64,000 nt of DNA from assembly GCF_019966515.1 (NCBI RefSeq), contig NZ_JAIMIB010000009.1, positions 1-64,000 of the forward strand, in the 5' to 3' direction. Below the pieces are notes generated by a model. It saw nothing but the letters and a program-made list of their open reading frames with translations, searched no databases and was not told where the DNA came from. This stretch comes from Roseovarius aestuarii. GTDB lineage: Bacteria; Pseudomonadota; Alphaproteobacteria; Rhodobacterales; Rhodobacteraceae. The translations under genes and the position numbers were made by a program. Within the stretch, counting starts at the first letter, position 1. The number at the start of each line of letters is the position of its first letter. Positions 56,060 to 64,000 of the stretch are shown in pieces.

Positions 56060-56917
56060 TCAGTTATTCAGACGACAAAGGCCCTTTGAACGCCGGAAGT
56101 TTTTGTTGCACGACCATCGATTGCCAGACCGGTCGAGATGCGCGTTCTCAGGAAGGATTATTTCAGCGCAGTTTTCAGAAACCGCCTCATATCCGCGGTC
56201 GCATTTCCAACCTGAGCCATAGCTCACGTCATAGAAGTAAGCGTTTTGGGGTATGATAACGGCTTCACATTTGCGGTCTGCCTCAATGTACCCGCGCTCA
56301 CAGGTCCAGGGCGCGCCGTAACCTTTTGAATTCAGATAGGCGTTTTCTGGCACGACGACGGCAACGCATTCATTTCCGTTGGCCTCATAGCCCCGATCAC
56401 AATCCCAGTCTGAGCCGTAGGTATCTTCTGACAGATAGGAGTGATCCGGCAGCTCAATTTCTTCGCAGGTCTTGCCAACTTTGCGGAAACCGCGCAGGCA
56501 TTTCCACTGCTGCCCGGATGCATCAAGATACCCACCGGAAGGAACAGCGACTTCCACACAGGTGCCCCCATTAACTTCCTGAAAGCCGTGATGGCATTCC
56601 CATCCCGCGCCGTAGGTTTGGTTTGTGGGAAAAGCGTTTTGCGGCACAATAACGGCGACACATTGATCCCCTGCCAGTCGATATGAGAGATCGCATTCCC
56701 ATCCCTCACCATAGCTTTTGGCATGCGCATTGCCTGGGATCGATCCAGTCCCCGATTGCGAATAAGACGGCACTGTAAATGCCAGCAGAGCGCAAATTGT
56801 GCCTGCAAAAAGCATCGCCATACCTTTATTGCCGAAAGGCGTGGGCAGCATGCGGATAGCCTGCCCTGATGCAAAATTGCTTGCCACCCTTTCTGGTTTA
56901 CGACGCATCAAGTTCAA
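56060..56917 (-). CDS. Secreted protein of seven Cys-paired YGxGWxC repeats
   Basis: The product is up to 285 aa; the true start may be at Met23 or Met33, where a signal peptide ending PSYSQS begins. The mature part is seven tandem units of 31-34 residues. A typical unit reads VPENAYLNSKGYGAPWTCER then GY, a polar turn and a second Cys. Each unit holds two Cys, probably one disulfide per repeat. Repeats of this kind occur in other bacterial exported proteins, function unknown. It overlaps the preceding gene by 20 bases. Confidence 0.78.
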   Translation of the reverse strand: MNLMRRKPERVASNFASGQAIRMLPTPFGNKGMAMLFAGTICALLAFTVPSYSQSGTGSIPGNAHAKSYGEGWECDLSYRLAGDQCVAVIVPQNAFPTNQTYGAGWECHHGFQEVNGGTCVEVAVPSGGYLDASGQQWKCLRGFRKVGKTCEEIELPDHSYLSEDTYGSDWDCDRGYEANGNECVAVVVPENAYLNSKGYGAPWTCERGYIEADRKCEAVIIPQNAYFYDVSYGSGWKCDRGYEAVSENCAEIILPENAHLDRSGNRWSCNKNFRRSKGLCRLNN

Positions 56918-57251
56918 GCCCGTCTATGCATGCTTCCGCCAGTGCACGGTTCGGCGTATCTGTGCCAGGTGGTGTCGCCCAGCCCGTTTTCATGATCTCG
57001 TTGCGCCGGTTGTACCCTTTTGCCTCGCGGATGGTCGCCAGTTTTGCAACCCGCTGCGGATCCGAAGCGGACATTCCCAGGCAAACGGGCACCATGGCCT
57101 GCGCTACCTCGTCGTTGGCATGCATTTTCGCCATCTTGTCGGCATTACCGCCGGTCATCCATCCGCCGAAGTTAAAGCCAATGATAGATACGGCAACTGC
57201 GCCTATGATGGCGCCATAGATGCCGGGTTTGGTCCATTCTGGAAAAGTCAC
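56898..57251 (-). CDS. Conserved small membrane-anchored hypothetical protein
   Basis: The 117-aa product has one membrane helix (about residues 10-33) followed by a soluble helical part with AQAMVPVCLGMSASDPQRVAK and a second Cys near the end. Similar proteins are common in alphaproteobacteria, with no assigned role. It overlaps the stop of the next upstream gene by 4 bases. Confidence 0.7.
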   Translation of the reverse strand: MTFPEWTKPGIYGAIIGAVAVSIIGFNFGGWMTGGNADKMAKMHANDEVAQAMVPVCLGMSASDPQRVAKLATIREAKGYNRRNEIMKTGWATPPGTDTPNRALAEACIDGLELDAS

Positions 57252-57574
57252 TTATTTACCTCCTGCGGAGAAAGCGCCGCTTCGCTGTTGTTTTGTTGGT
57301 TTATGCGGGACTGGTCTTGGGAAAGAGCCAAATCCAGGTCGTGCTGATCTACCGGTCGCAATTCGGTCCGGCCCGTGACATCGGCCCGCTCGATCCGTAT
57401 ATGCGTGGCGGTCCGGCGATATGCCGCGAAGCTAAGGTTTGTAAGAAGTTCGTCTTCCGCGAATATTTTGTAGGTGCTCGCGGGAAATTCATTGGAGTAA
57501 CCAGGCAATAGGAATGGATAAACAAAGGTCACGGTCGACGTGGTCGTGCGCGAGGTCACAGGCAACCCTTCCAT
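57248..57574 (-). CDS. Conserved small hypothetical protein
   Basis: From ATG 57574 the 108-aa product begins MEGLPVTSRTTTSTVTFVYP and continues with FPASTYKIFAEDELLTNLSF, a beta-rich pattern I associate with short alphaproteobacterial proteins often found next to the membrane protein encoded downstream. An extension to 57598 is possible. It has no known role. Confidence 0.65.
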   Translation of the reverse strand: MEGLPVTSRTTTSTVTFVYPFLLPGYSNEFPASTYKIFAEDELLTNLSFAAYRRTATHIRIERADVTGRTELRPVDQHDLDLALSQDQSRINQQNNSEAALSPQEVNK

Positions 57575-57959
57575 ATTTCGAAAACCCGCAAGGGGCACGA
57601 CTTTTCAATTTTTGTGATAGCGGATTGCAGCTAAACGTGCGGGCTGTGTCCCAAGCCTGTACAGAAAGGCAACTTTGTAGTTATTAACCTAGTCACTCGG
57701 TCTGCCGTTTTCAATCAACATGAACCGAAACGCTTAAAACGACTGCCGTAACCGCCTCACTCCACGCTAATCAATCACCGCCCAACAAAAAATTCACCGT
57801 GTCGAGGTAATGAAAAAATCATTGACCACTAGTTTTTCCGACCGAAGTCGGCATCCTTCGGAGATAACTGGGGGCAGATTAAGCAATATGTATCGATGAG
57901 GTTATGTCTCCAGCTGATTGTAGAAATCCTGCGGAACGGGTCATGTGTCCGGTTAGAAG
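57575..57959. other. Intergenic stretch, nothing recognised
   Basis: About 385 bases, richer in A and T than nearby genes. It probably holds the promoter of the three-gene minus-strand unit that starts at 57574. No RNA, repeat or gene was seen. Confidence 0.45.
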
Positions 57960-58352
57960 TTATAGCGCTCTGCTCTGTTTGATATACTTGATTTGGTTTC
58001 CAGTGCCGATCCTGATGGCCAAACCGATCCGTCGCAGATGTGCCAGGTCATCGCGAATATTGCCGGGTGTCATGTCGGGAAACAATTCGCTGATGTCCGA
58101 TCGACCTAAGGGATTGTCGGATAGAATGTCAGCCATGCACTGACGTCGCGCCTCGATTTCAGGGCTCTTTTTCGGGCTCGGATACCTCTGAGGCGGCATC
58201 TTATCTAATCCGTTGCTCGCAACTGATTCAAGAATTCGAATCCCAATCATCATTTCATTCTGCGAAGCGAGTCCGGGGAGCTTGAATGCATTTTTTATCA
58301 GAGTCCGGGTTTCGGTTGCGGTCATAGTTGAAACTTCTGAAAATGGCTTCAA
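57960..58352 (-). CDS. Small winged-helix-like protein
   Basis: The product is up to 130 aa. The C-terminal part (LGRSDISELFPDMTPGNIRDDL then LRRIGLAIRIGTGNQ) reads like a winged helix with recognition helix and wing. Start is uncertain; Met10 is an alternative. No specific family was recognised. Confidence 0.5.
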   Translation of the reverse strand: MKPFSEVSTMTATETRTLIKNAFKLPGLASQNEMMIGIRILESVASNGLDKMPPQRYPSPKKSPEIEARRQCMADILSDNPLGRSDISELFPDMTPGNIRDDLAHLRRIGLAIRIGTGNQIKYIKQSRAL

Positions 58353-58469
58353 TTTCTGTCTCCTCCGGTCAACTCCGCATCAAGTAATTCATGGCGACCC
58401 AACTGCTGCTAGGTGTTCGCCAGGTCGCCAAAGAATTTTTTTGATGGTTGTTTTGTTGATGCCTTACGT

Positions 58470-58739
58470 TCAGCCGATACTCAAAATTCTATCGAACGCG
58501 AACCGGCCCTTCAGAGTAATATGGTATGTCGTACCCGTATTCGGCAAAGCGGTAACTCGCTCAACCAAGCCCAGAGATACCAAGTTTTCAGCATGGAGCG
58601 TCGCGCGGTTGTCAGCCTCATCGGTCACCAAAGGAAATGTATGGGACCCCGCGTTTATCAGCAGTTGCAGCAATGCTATATCGGCTGAAGACAAGTTATT
58701 GTCCATCGCGGCCACGTTCACCCATCCGGTTAACTCCAT
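58470..58739 (-). CDS. Small hypothetical protein, possible winged helix
   Basis: The 89-aa product has SSADIALLQLLINAGSH, then ADNRATLHAENLVSLGLVER and a beta-hairpin-like end, a pattern compatible with a short winged helix. It shares orientation and size with the gene after it, and both may be regulators. No close family was recognised. Confidence 0.45.
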   Translation of the reverse strand: MELTGWVNVAAMDNNLSSADIALLQLLINAGSHTFPLVTDEADNRATLHAENLVSLGLVERVTALPNTGTTYHITLKGRFAFDRILSIG

Positions 58740-58761
58740 AAGGCGCCTGAGCCGTTGGTCT

Positions 58762-58893
58762 CTAGCTTTTGCCTTGCTGATCCTTGGGTTTTTCTTTGCC
58801 CTTTGAGTCAGCCAAGGGGGTTTCCTCGTTTTTAGCGTCTTCTGCAGTTTTCTTTATTTCAGCTTCTTTGGAGAATAAGTCGTTGAATGACAT
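58762..58893 (-). CDS. Very small hydrophilic protein
   Basis: A 43-codon frame starts MSFNDLFSKEAEIKKTAED and is mostly Lys, Glu and Asp. AAAAGGA lies 10 bases before the ATG at 58893, and the frame ends just before the next minus-strand gene. Short proteins starting MSFNDLF occur in alphaproteobacteria, but the assignment rests on pattern only. Confidence 0.5.
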   Translation of the reverse strand: MSFNDLFSKEAEIKKTAEDAKNEETPLADSKGKEKPKDQQGKS

Positions 58894-58930
58894 CGATACA
58901 TTCCTTTTTGATGGGGTTTTGTCAGCTAAG

Positions 58931-59143
58931 TCAGGGTCGAATTATTAGGAAAACTACACCTGTCGTTGCCAAAGCGATTGCCGCGATAATGGCGATCCGG
59001 AACTTGTTACTCGGTGATTGAAAAGACGAATGGTCTGATTTCAAACGCCGCCCCAATTTTTCATTGAGTGTGCCTTTTTCCAATTTGGCCGGCCTTTCTT
59101 TGCAGAGATTTACCCGGGCTGCGAAACTGGGGTATGACAACAT
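58931..59143 (-). CDS. Small single-helix membrane protein
   Basis: The frame encodes up to 70 aa with one C-terminal membrane helix (about residues 48-68, IAIIAAIALATTGVVFLI). The start is uncertain because several in-frame codons precede the helix. It is upstream of the 43-residue gene on the same strand. Confidence 0.4.
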   Translation of the reverse strand: MLSYPSFAARVNLCKERPAKLEKGTLNEKLGRRLKSDHSSFQSPSNKFRIAIIAAIALATTGVVFLIIRP

Positions 59144-59379
59144 GCTGATTTCTGCGCCCTGGCGGGAACAGAAAATATGCTACAAGTTTCGAAAGGCCGT
59201 GGTTACCCGACATCGGCAGCACCGCGAGAACGGTTTTCTTAACCACAAGCTATCGCTATACCCAACACATCGCGAAGTCAAAGCTCAAACGAATAACTGG
59301 TCGAGCCCTCTTGAAGAAGGGTCGCGGAGTAGAACAACGTCTGTTGCTTGGGGTGATTGCGAAGGCTAGGCTCGTCTTT

Positions 59380-59556
59380 ATGAAACATATTCCCAAAAAA
59401 ACTACAGATGATGCTCTTATTCAGGAATTTCTGAGCAAGGGCGGCAAAGTAAACATCGGCAAGACCAAACCGATGCCAAGCGAGATGGGTCTGAGCAATA
59501 ATGTTTGGAATAACAAGCTGACCAAAGAAGAGAAATCTGCTCGCGATAAGAAGTAA
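59380..59556 (+). CDS. Small conserved hypothetical protein
   Basis: From ATG 59380 the 58-aa product begins MKHIPKKTTDDALIQEFLS, then GGKVNIGKTKPMPSEMG and a basic end. Short proteins of this type are common on alphaproteobacterial plasmids and islands. An extension to 59311 looks non-coding. Role unknown. Confidence 0.55.
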   Translation: MKHIPKKTTDDALIQEFLSKGGKVNIGKTKPMPSEMGLSNNVWNNKLTKEEKSARDKK

Positions 59557-59977
59557 ATCCGTCCGGCTTTTGTCCATGCAAAATGGGAAAATAGCCCGAA
59601 CAGTTTGCCTGAATTCTTAGGAAAGCAGCGGACCGCGGCACTGCAACGGAAGCCATCTTCAGTCCGCGAAGTGATGGTTCACCTCGTCACCCAAGGTCCT
59701 TTTCGCTACGGACGCGAAGCGAAGCGAAGAATGCGGTTACTGCCGCGCGTGCGGCGAACTAACACTTTGTCCGCGAGCGACTTCCGAGAACATGCCAGAA
59801 AATCACCTGCGAACAGCAGCCGGTACTACATTCGGGCCGAACCTACTAACGTATCGAAGATCGGCTATTAACGCTCGAAAGTTGCCAACTCTCCTATGCC
59901 TTGCTCAGGTGCTTCGCCGCCCGTAAGCTATGATTGACGACTGATAAAACCTGCATTGCGGTAACCAATAACATCAA
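59557..59977. other. Intergenic stretch, nothing recognised
   Basis: About 421 bases before the AI-2E transporter gene. A frame at 59605-59871 looks like non-coding GC-rich sequence. No RNA or repeat was seen beyond a short GAAGC direct repeat near 59714. Confidence 0.4.
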
Positions 59978-61117
59978 ATGACTGCCCCGTCTGATCCTAA
60001 TCATCCCGTTCCACCTTCAAACCATGAGCCGCGGCGGCTTCAACTTTGGTTTCTTGGCATCATTGCATTTGCTGTCATTCTTTTTCTTTTGGTGCAGGCC
60101 AAATTCCTTCTGATTTCGCTAGCCATCGCGATCATGCTTTTTTCGCTGACCTCGGACGCAATTAGCTACATCCAAACTTTCCGATTTGGCGGTGCAAAAA
60201 TCTCAGTTTGGTTTGCTTCGACGCTGGCAGTGATCACAATTGCCACGGTTTTGATCTTGGTTTCCGCGATCATCCTTACGCAAGCAAACACCGCCGTGTT
60301 TACAATCCTGCAATATACCGATCCTGCTCAAAGGGCAGTTGCCGAACTGTTTAGCTGGATGGGGGAAGATGTTGAATTAGCTGTTCTTGATTGGTTGAAA
60401 GGTGTTCGGCTGGAACCTTGGTTAACCGCAATGGCGGGACAGGCGGGCAACATTGCATCAGGCGCAGTACTTGTAACGCTTTTCGTGGGATTTCTGTTTC
60501 TTGAACGATTGTGGTTTTCGACGAAGCTAAACAGCCTGATGGGAGGCGCCGACCGCGCGGCACGTGTGGAGGTAATTATTTCTTCCATCATGCACCGATT
60601 GAACCGCTATTTACTGGTCAAAACTATCATAAGTTCTATTACAGGGATGCTTGTTTATGCGGTGATGAGAACTTTTGGGCTCGAACTTGCATTCGCTATG
60701 GGGGTTCTTACCTTCGTCTTGAACTTCATTCCTAATATTGGCTCAATCGTCGCAACTATCGTTGTCGCACTTGTGGCGTACGTGCAGACTGGTGACAACG
60801 TAACCGGCTTGGCGGTGCTGTCCATCGTCGCCACGATTCAGTTTGTTGTCGGACAAGTACTTGATCCTCTGTTTCTTGGCACGGCGTTGCGACTTTCATC
60901 TTTTGGAATCATCACATCGCTGGCCTTTTGGGCCGCCGTCTGGGGTGTTCCGGGCATGTTCCTGGCAGTCCCCATTATGGTTTCGATTATGATTGTTTGC
61001 TCTCACATCAAGGCACTTCGCCCGATCGCCATAATCCTTTCTCGGGAAGGATTGCCCGACCCTGATAGCTTTCACGAAACAACTCGACCTGATGACGACG
61101 ATCGTAAAAGTGCCTGA
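59978..61117 (+). CDS. AI-2E family transporter
   Basis: The 379-aa membrane protein has about eight hydrophobic segments, with the family-typical cluster LTFVLNFIPNIGSIVATI near residue 248 and DPLFLGTALRLSSFGIITSLAFW near residue 290. The name is historical; members export diverse small molecules or act as sodium/proton carriers. It stands alone, with gaps on both sides. Confidence 0.88.
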   Translation: MTAPSDPNHPVPPSNHEPRRLQLWFLGIIAFAVILFLLVQAKFLLISLAIAIMLFSLTSDAISYIQTFRFGGAKISVWFASTLAVITIATVLILVSAIILTQANTAVFTILQYTDPAQRAVAELFSWMGEDVELAVLDWLKGVRLEPWLTAMAGQAGNIASGAVLVTLFVGFLFLERLWFSTKLNSLMGGADRAARVEVIISSIMHRLNRYLLVKTIISSITGMLVYAVMRTFGLELAFAMGVLTFVLNFIPNIGSIVATIVVALVAYVQTGDNVTGLAVLSIVATIQFVVGQVLDPLFLGTALRLSSFGIITSLAFWAAVWGVPGMFLAVPIMVSIMIVCSHIKALRPIAIILSREGLPDPDSFHETTRPDDDDRKSA

Positions 61118-61587
61118 AAGCGGATTGATTTTGCGTAAATTGGATCACGGTAAATGACGGTTTCATCTCGTTGAGCAATCGACCGTAAATAAAATTGTTG
61201 CGCTGTGTGTTAACGGGCCGCAATTTCCAATCGTTCCACCTGCACCATTCGTCGCGCTCGCTAGAGCAATCCAGAGCACAATCCGGCAAATTAGCCATTA
61301 AACCGATCACTGCTTTCGCCCGATTTGTTCTCTCGTGCTGCTAGGGAACCACGGGGTACAGTCTATCGTCGGCTATTTTTGAAGCACGCTTCGAATTAAA
61401 CGCTGATCTCGTTATCTTTTTCGGAGCCGTTTGGATGTGATGCCCTGCTGAATGATTAGTGTACCTCAAAACATCAGACAAAACTCGGACCTTAACCTTA
61501 ATTTCTATTCTCGTCGAAGCGTCGATCGGGCGCATTAGCACGAAACAAGCTGTTCACGTTTCGAAACGACCACGCTACGCTTTCCAT
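61118..61587. other. Intergenic stretch, nothing recognised
   Basis: About 470 bases of AT-rich sequence between the transporter and the GIY-YIG-like fragment. No RNA, repeat or gene was seen. Confidence 0.4.
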
Positions 61588-61980
61588 ATGAGAATTCCCC
61601 TCAAACAAATTTGGCCCATCGAAAACCAAGACCAATACAAGGTCCACTTTGCTCGTTGGAACAAGATCAAACAGCCTCTTGATGTTATGGTAGAAGACTT
61701 TTCTGAGTGGCAGACGTGGCAAGAGTACCGTCCCAATACCGATGCATTCAATCGCGAGTTCGTATTCGCTTTGGCCCAGTTCTACCACGAGCCGGAAACT
61801 TGGATGTTTGGTGGTATATTCCGAATAGTTGATCGTTTGCCGGATAGGTACGTTGTTGAACTGGACTGTCAGGGCAAAGAGTTCATTAGCCGTTTAAAAC
61901 TTCATACGAAGTACCGTTCAAGAACCCCGCGAGTAAATCTAGAAAGTCAACTAACCTTATTTGGTGAGTTTGCTCCATAA
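61588..61980 (+). pseudogene. GIY-YIG family protein, N-terminal domain only
   Basis: From ATG 61588 the 130-residue product has RIPLKQIWPI, WQTWQEYRPNTDAFNREFV and FYHEPETWMFGGIFR, then KLHTKYRSRTPRVNLES. I recall these as the N-terminal domain of a GIY-YIG nuclease family of about 250 aa. The nuclease domain that should follow is missing; the frame ends SQLTLFGEFAP and stops. It is probably a truncated gene, or a stand-alone N-domain. Confidence 0.65.
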
Positions 61981-62094
61981 TGCCGCATATATCTCGTTTT
62001 CAGCATAGTTAGAACGAGAAGATCATGACTGCTCTGTCGGCGACACTACAAAAAAAACGTTTTTTTAGGCTCGCGCGACAGAGAAAAGCAACAC

Positions 62095-62199
62095 GCTGAC
62101 GCAGAGGCCGTCCGTAAGGCATTAGAAGCTTATGGCATTCAGTTTCTGGACAACGGGGAAGTAACTGCCAGGTTGGGTGTAGCGTTACGAGCAGACTAA
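62095..62199 (+). pseudogene. XRE-type regulator, C-terminal fragment
   Basis: The frame ending at TAA 62199 reads ADAEAVRKALEAYGIQFLDN and a short tail. The pattern RxALExxGIxF with a following N-rich turn is the usual end of small XRE regulators. The helix-turn-helix part is missing; upstream there is only an A- and T-rich run. Too short for certainty. Confidence 0.4.
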
Positions 62200-62204
62200 A
62201 GTCA

Positions 62205-62567
62205 TTACGCTGATTTCGGATCAGTGCTGGTGAAGAATGCTTCTTTGGACTCCGCCCAGAAATCCTTGATTTGGGAACAGGTTGGAGAAGGACCGAAAAG
62301 CTTCTCTACAGCGTAAATATCGGCCGTGAACGCAGCGATTGAGCGATACATATCAATCGCTAGTTTTTCATCATTCTCAGTGTACAAAAAAAATGGTTCT
62401 TCAAGCGAAGAAACCACCGAAACAAATGCAAATGCCGCATCAATAGCGGGACATTTGGGGTATCTATTTACTGCTGCGGCAATTGCCATAGGTGCCGTTA
62501 CACCTTCGTTGGACGCGAATAGGTCGGCAACATACTCTTCTACCTTTATGTATTGCGCTCTGGGCAC
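62205..62567 (-). CDS. Hypothetical protein, helical
   Basis: The 120-aa product begins MPRAQYIKVEEYVADLFASN and is mostly helical, with no signal peptide or membrane helix. It shares the minus strand with the Hint-like gene 46 bases upstream and may be its partner. No family was recognised. Confidence 0.5.
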   Translation of the reverse strand: MPRAQYIKVEEYVADLFASNEGVTAPMAIAAAVNRYPKCPAIDAAFAFVSVVSSLEEPFFLYTENDEKLAIDMYRSIAAFTADIYAVEKLFGPSPTCSQIKDFWAESKEAFFTSTDPKSA

Positions 62568-62612
62568 TCTATATTCCCAACTGCAATTAGACGGCTGCTA
62601 TGGATCGGCGCA

Positions 62613-63167
62613 TCAATCCCCGGGCGTTTCAAGAACGCTAGGATCCAGATCGATCCACATACCATTCACGTTGACAGTGCTAGGTTCGCCACATTGAAAC
62701 ACATAGTAAGTGAAGTATCCGTGGAATTTCCGCGCAATGCCGCTGTGACCGGTGTAATCCACGGCGGGACGGCCAAAAGCCTGATTATATTGTAAGGGTG
62801 ATCGAATCTTCAGGCAGCCAGATACGAGGGTGGATTGTTTCGGGATGTCTACGCCTAAACCGCTGCGAGGAATAAGGATCGGCTGAGCGTCAGGATGAGT
62901 CAGCAGAAAGCGGCGGTCTAGCCGAATGACATCAATGTGTTGAACCTTCAGAAAGCGACCATCGCGTGTCTTGACCGGGTCACGCCGGCGCAATGCTTCG
63001 ACCGGGACATTACCAAACGATGTCGTCACCTGCGCACCAGCGCCAAATCCGGGAAGAGACCAAAGCGGTAGCCTAGGTTCAGCGGGTGGCTTTTTGGCCG
63101 CCACCGCATCTGCTTTGCATTGCGCAGCAATTCTTTGCAGCAAGGAGGATTCAGTAGGATCCTGCAT
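62613..63167 (-). CDS. Hint-like domain protein without catalytic Cys
   Basis: From Met11 (63167) the product is about 184 aa; Met1 at 63197 is an alternative. The middle segment GFGAGAQVTTSFGNVPVEAL then RRRDPVKTRDGRFLKVQHID follows the Hint_2 pattern CFxxGTxIxTxxGxxPVExLxxGDxVxTxDG. The initiating Cys is Gly and the GD is RD. LLTHPDAQPILIPRSGLG resembles the later Hint strand with its His. The self-cleaving chemistry is probably lost. Confidence 0.6.
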   Translation of the reverse strand: MQDPTESSLLQRIAAQCKADAVAAKKPPAEPRLPLWSLPGFGAGAQVTTSFGNVPVEALRRRDPVKTRDGRFLKVQHIDVIRLDRRFLLTHPDAQPILIPRSGLGVDIPKQSTLVSGCLKIRSPLQYNQAFGRPAVDYTGHSGIARKFHGYFTYYVFQCGEPSTVNVNGMWIDLDPSVLETPGD

Positions 63168-63432
63168 TTTTAACCGACCACTAATATCAACACTCAAAAC
63201 ACAACCGCGTATTGATATTATAATTTTATCTGTATTTCAATTATTTGCTTGGAAATTCAATGTTTCCAAGTTGCTGATGGGCCGGGTATGGCACCAAATG
63301 GTTATAGCTGGTCGAGAGGTAGTCATACCTGTCCGCATGGGAGCAGTAGACGTCGGCAATGCGGACAAAGCACCCATTCGCGGCTTCACCACCAATGTCT
63401 GCAGTCAGCACGCATTAAGTCGGCAACCAGCG

Positions 63433-63900
63433 TTACCCAATCGTTGGAAACACGTTTGTTTTCTTAACGACACCATAGACAAAACTGCTGTCCATTGATG
63501 CGATGCTGCCAATGGAATGCAGCTTTCGACGCACGAAATCTTCGTAATCTGAAAGATCGGCCACCACCACGCGAAGCAAGTAGTCCGACGCACCCGTCAT
63601 GACGAAACACTCCATCACCTGATCTATGCGCGCAATGTCAGTTTCAAATTTCGCTACCGTTTCCTCGGTGTGGCTCTCCAGCTTGATATGAACAAATACT
63701 GTTACTGGTAATCCATAGGCCTCGGCATCGATATTAGCGCTGTAGCCAGTGATGACGCCGTTTTGTTCCAGCAGCTTGAGCCGCCTAAGACAGGGAGAGG
63801 GTGACAGGTTTACCTCTGCCGCCAAATCCTGATTCGTCATACGACCATTGCGTTGCAAGGTTCGGATGATCTGTTGGTCTTTATTGTCCAGATTTCTCAT
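63433..63900 (-). CDS. Lrp/AsnC family transcriptional regulator
   Basis: The 155-aa protein has the Lrp helix-turn-helix (LDNKDQQIIRTLQRNGRMTN and the LSPSPCLRRLKLLEQNGVI recognition part, about residues 4-50) and a RAM effector domain with VMECFVMTGASDYLLRVVV near residue 95. It senses an amino acid, not identified. ATG 63900 is the typical MRNLDN-type start. A start codon on the plus strand at 63974 suggests a divergent target gene. Confidence 0.92.
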   Translation of the reverse strand: MRNLDNKDQQIIRTLQRNGRMTNQDLAAEVNLSPSPCLRRLKLLEQNGVITGYSANIDAEAYGLPVTVFVHIKLESHTEETVAKFETDIARIDQVMECFVMTGASDYLLRVVVADLSDYEDFVRRKLHSIGSIASMDSSFVYGVVKKTNVFPTIG

Positions 63901-63973
63901 AAGGCGGCATTTAATGCCAAGTAAGGTGATAATCAAAGCATAATTTGAAATAATCCAGCAGGTCGATTGCGAT

Positions 63974-64000
63974 ATGATGCCTCTTGAAATCGAGGCGCTA
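63974..64000 (+). CDS. Possible start of a gene divergent from the Lrp regulator (partial)
   Basis: Two adjacent ATG codons at 63974 and 63977 open a frame reading MMPLEIEAL to the window edge. Lrp/AsnC regulators often control a divergent neighbour. Nine codons are too few to call a family. Confidence 0.25.

Noticed and set aside
59605..59871. An 88-codon plus-strand frame before the AI-2E transporter
   Set aside because: Its composition is Arg- and Ser-rich with no secondary-structure pattern or ribosome site.

Overview
The window looks like chromosome from a marine alphaproteobacterium of the Rhodobacterales (Roseobacter group). Supporting signs are GC-rich coding sequence, FnrL divergent from hemN, a membrane-anchored cytochrome c beside a periplasmic-type prephenate dehydratase locus, a DUF1013/TrcR cell-cycle regulator, the dnaX-ebfC-recR cluster and a small-type SRP RNA. 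No tRNA, rRNA, CRISPR array or plasmid origin was seen.

Region 1 (1-30.7 kb) is mostly core genome. An oxygen-response block (universal stress protein, DUF1194, fnrL, hemN) carries two perfect FNR boxes. A peptide ABC transporter operon (yejABEF) ends in a sulfotransferase. A double-haem cytochrome c, pheA, the SRP RNA overlapping the end of a cpdB-like gene, nudC, several small enzymes, dnaX-ebfC-recR, trcR and an RNase T2 follow. This part closes with a vitamin B12 uptake operon (DUF1636, btuD, btuF, btuC) under a cobalamin riboswitch.

Region 2 (30.7-43.6 kb) holds the glucan genes opgC-opgH, a TTC38-like TPR protein and a six-gene minus-strand run (alcohol dehydrogenase, YHS protein, rhodanese, esterase, ThDP enzyme, class III CoA-transferase). 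A GAF-LuxR regulator and a Tat-exported metallo-beta-lactamase-fold protein read away from it.

Region 3 (43.6-56 kb) is an accessory island full of scars: an HTH gene with one amber codon, an IS3-type transposase tail, an AT-rich frameshifted gene and two integrase remnants. Between the scars sits a LacI-regulated catabolic cluster: a solute-binding protein left without its permeases, a LacI regulator, an M29/NicX-like metalloenzyme, an AhpD-like protein lacking one redox Cys, and a non-pyrrolysine MttB-family methyltransferase. Copies of a TTGTAACGTTACAA operator stand before both transcription units. Next to it a DUF1611 protein and a PLP racemase form a two-gene operon that may handle D-amino acids.

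Region 4 (56-64 kb) has small orphan genes: a secreted protein with seven Cys-paired repeats, several short conserved hypotheticals, an AI-2E family transporter, a GIY-YIG protein without its nuclease domain, a Hint-like protein without the catalytic Cys, and an Lrp/AsnC regulator.

All calls come from reading the sequence and remembered family features; no database search was run.
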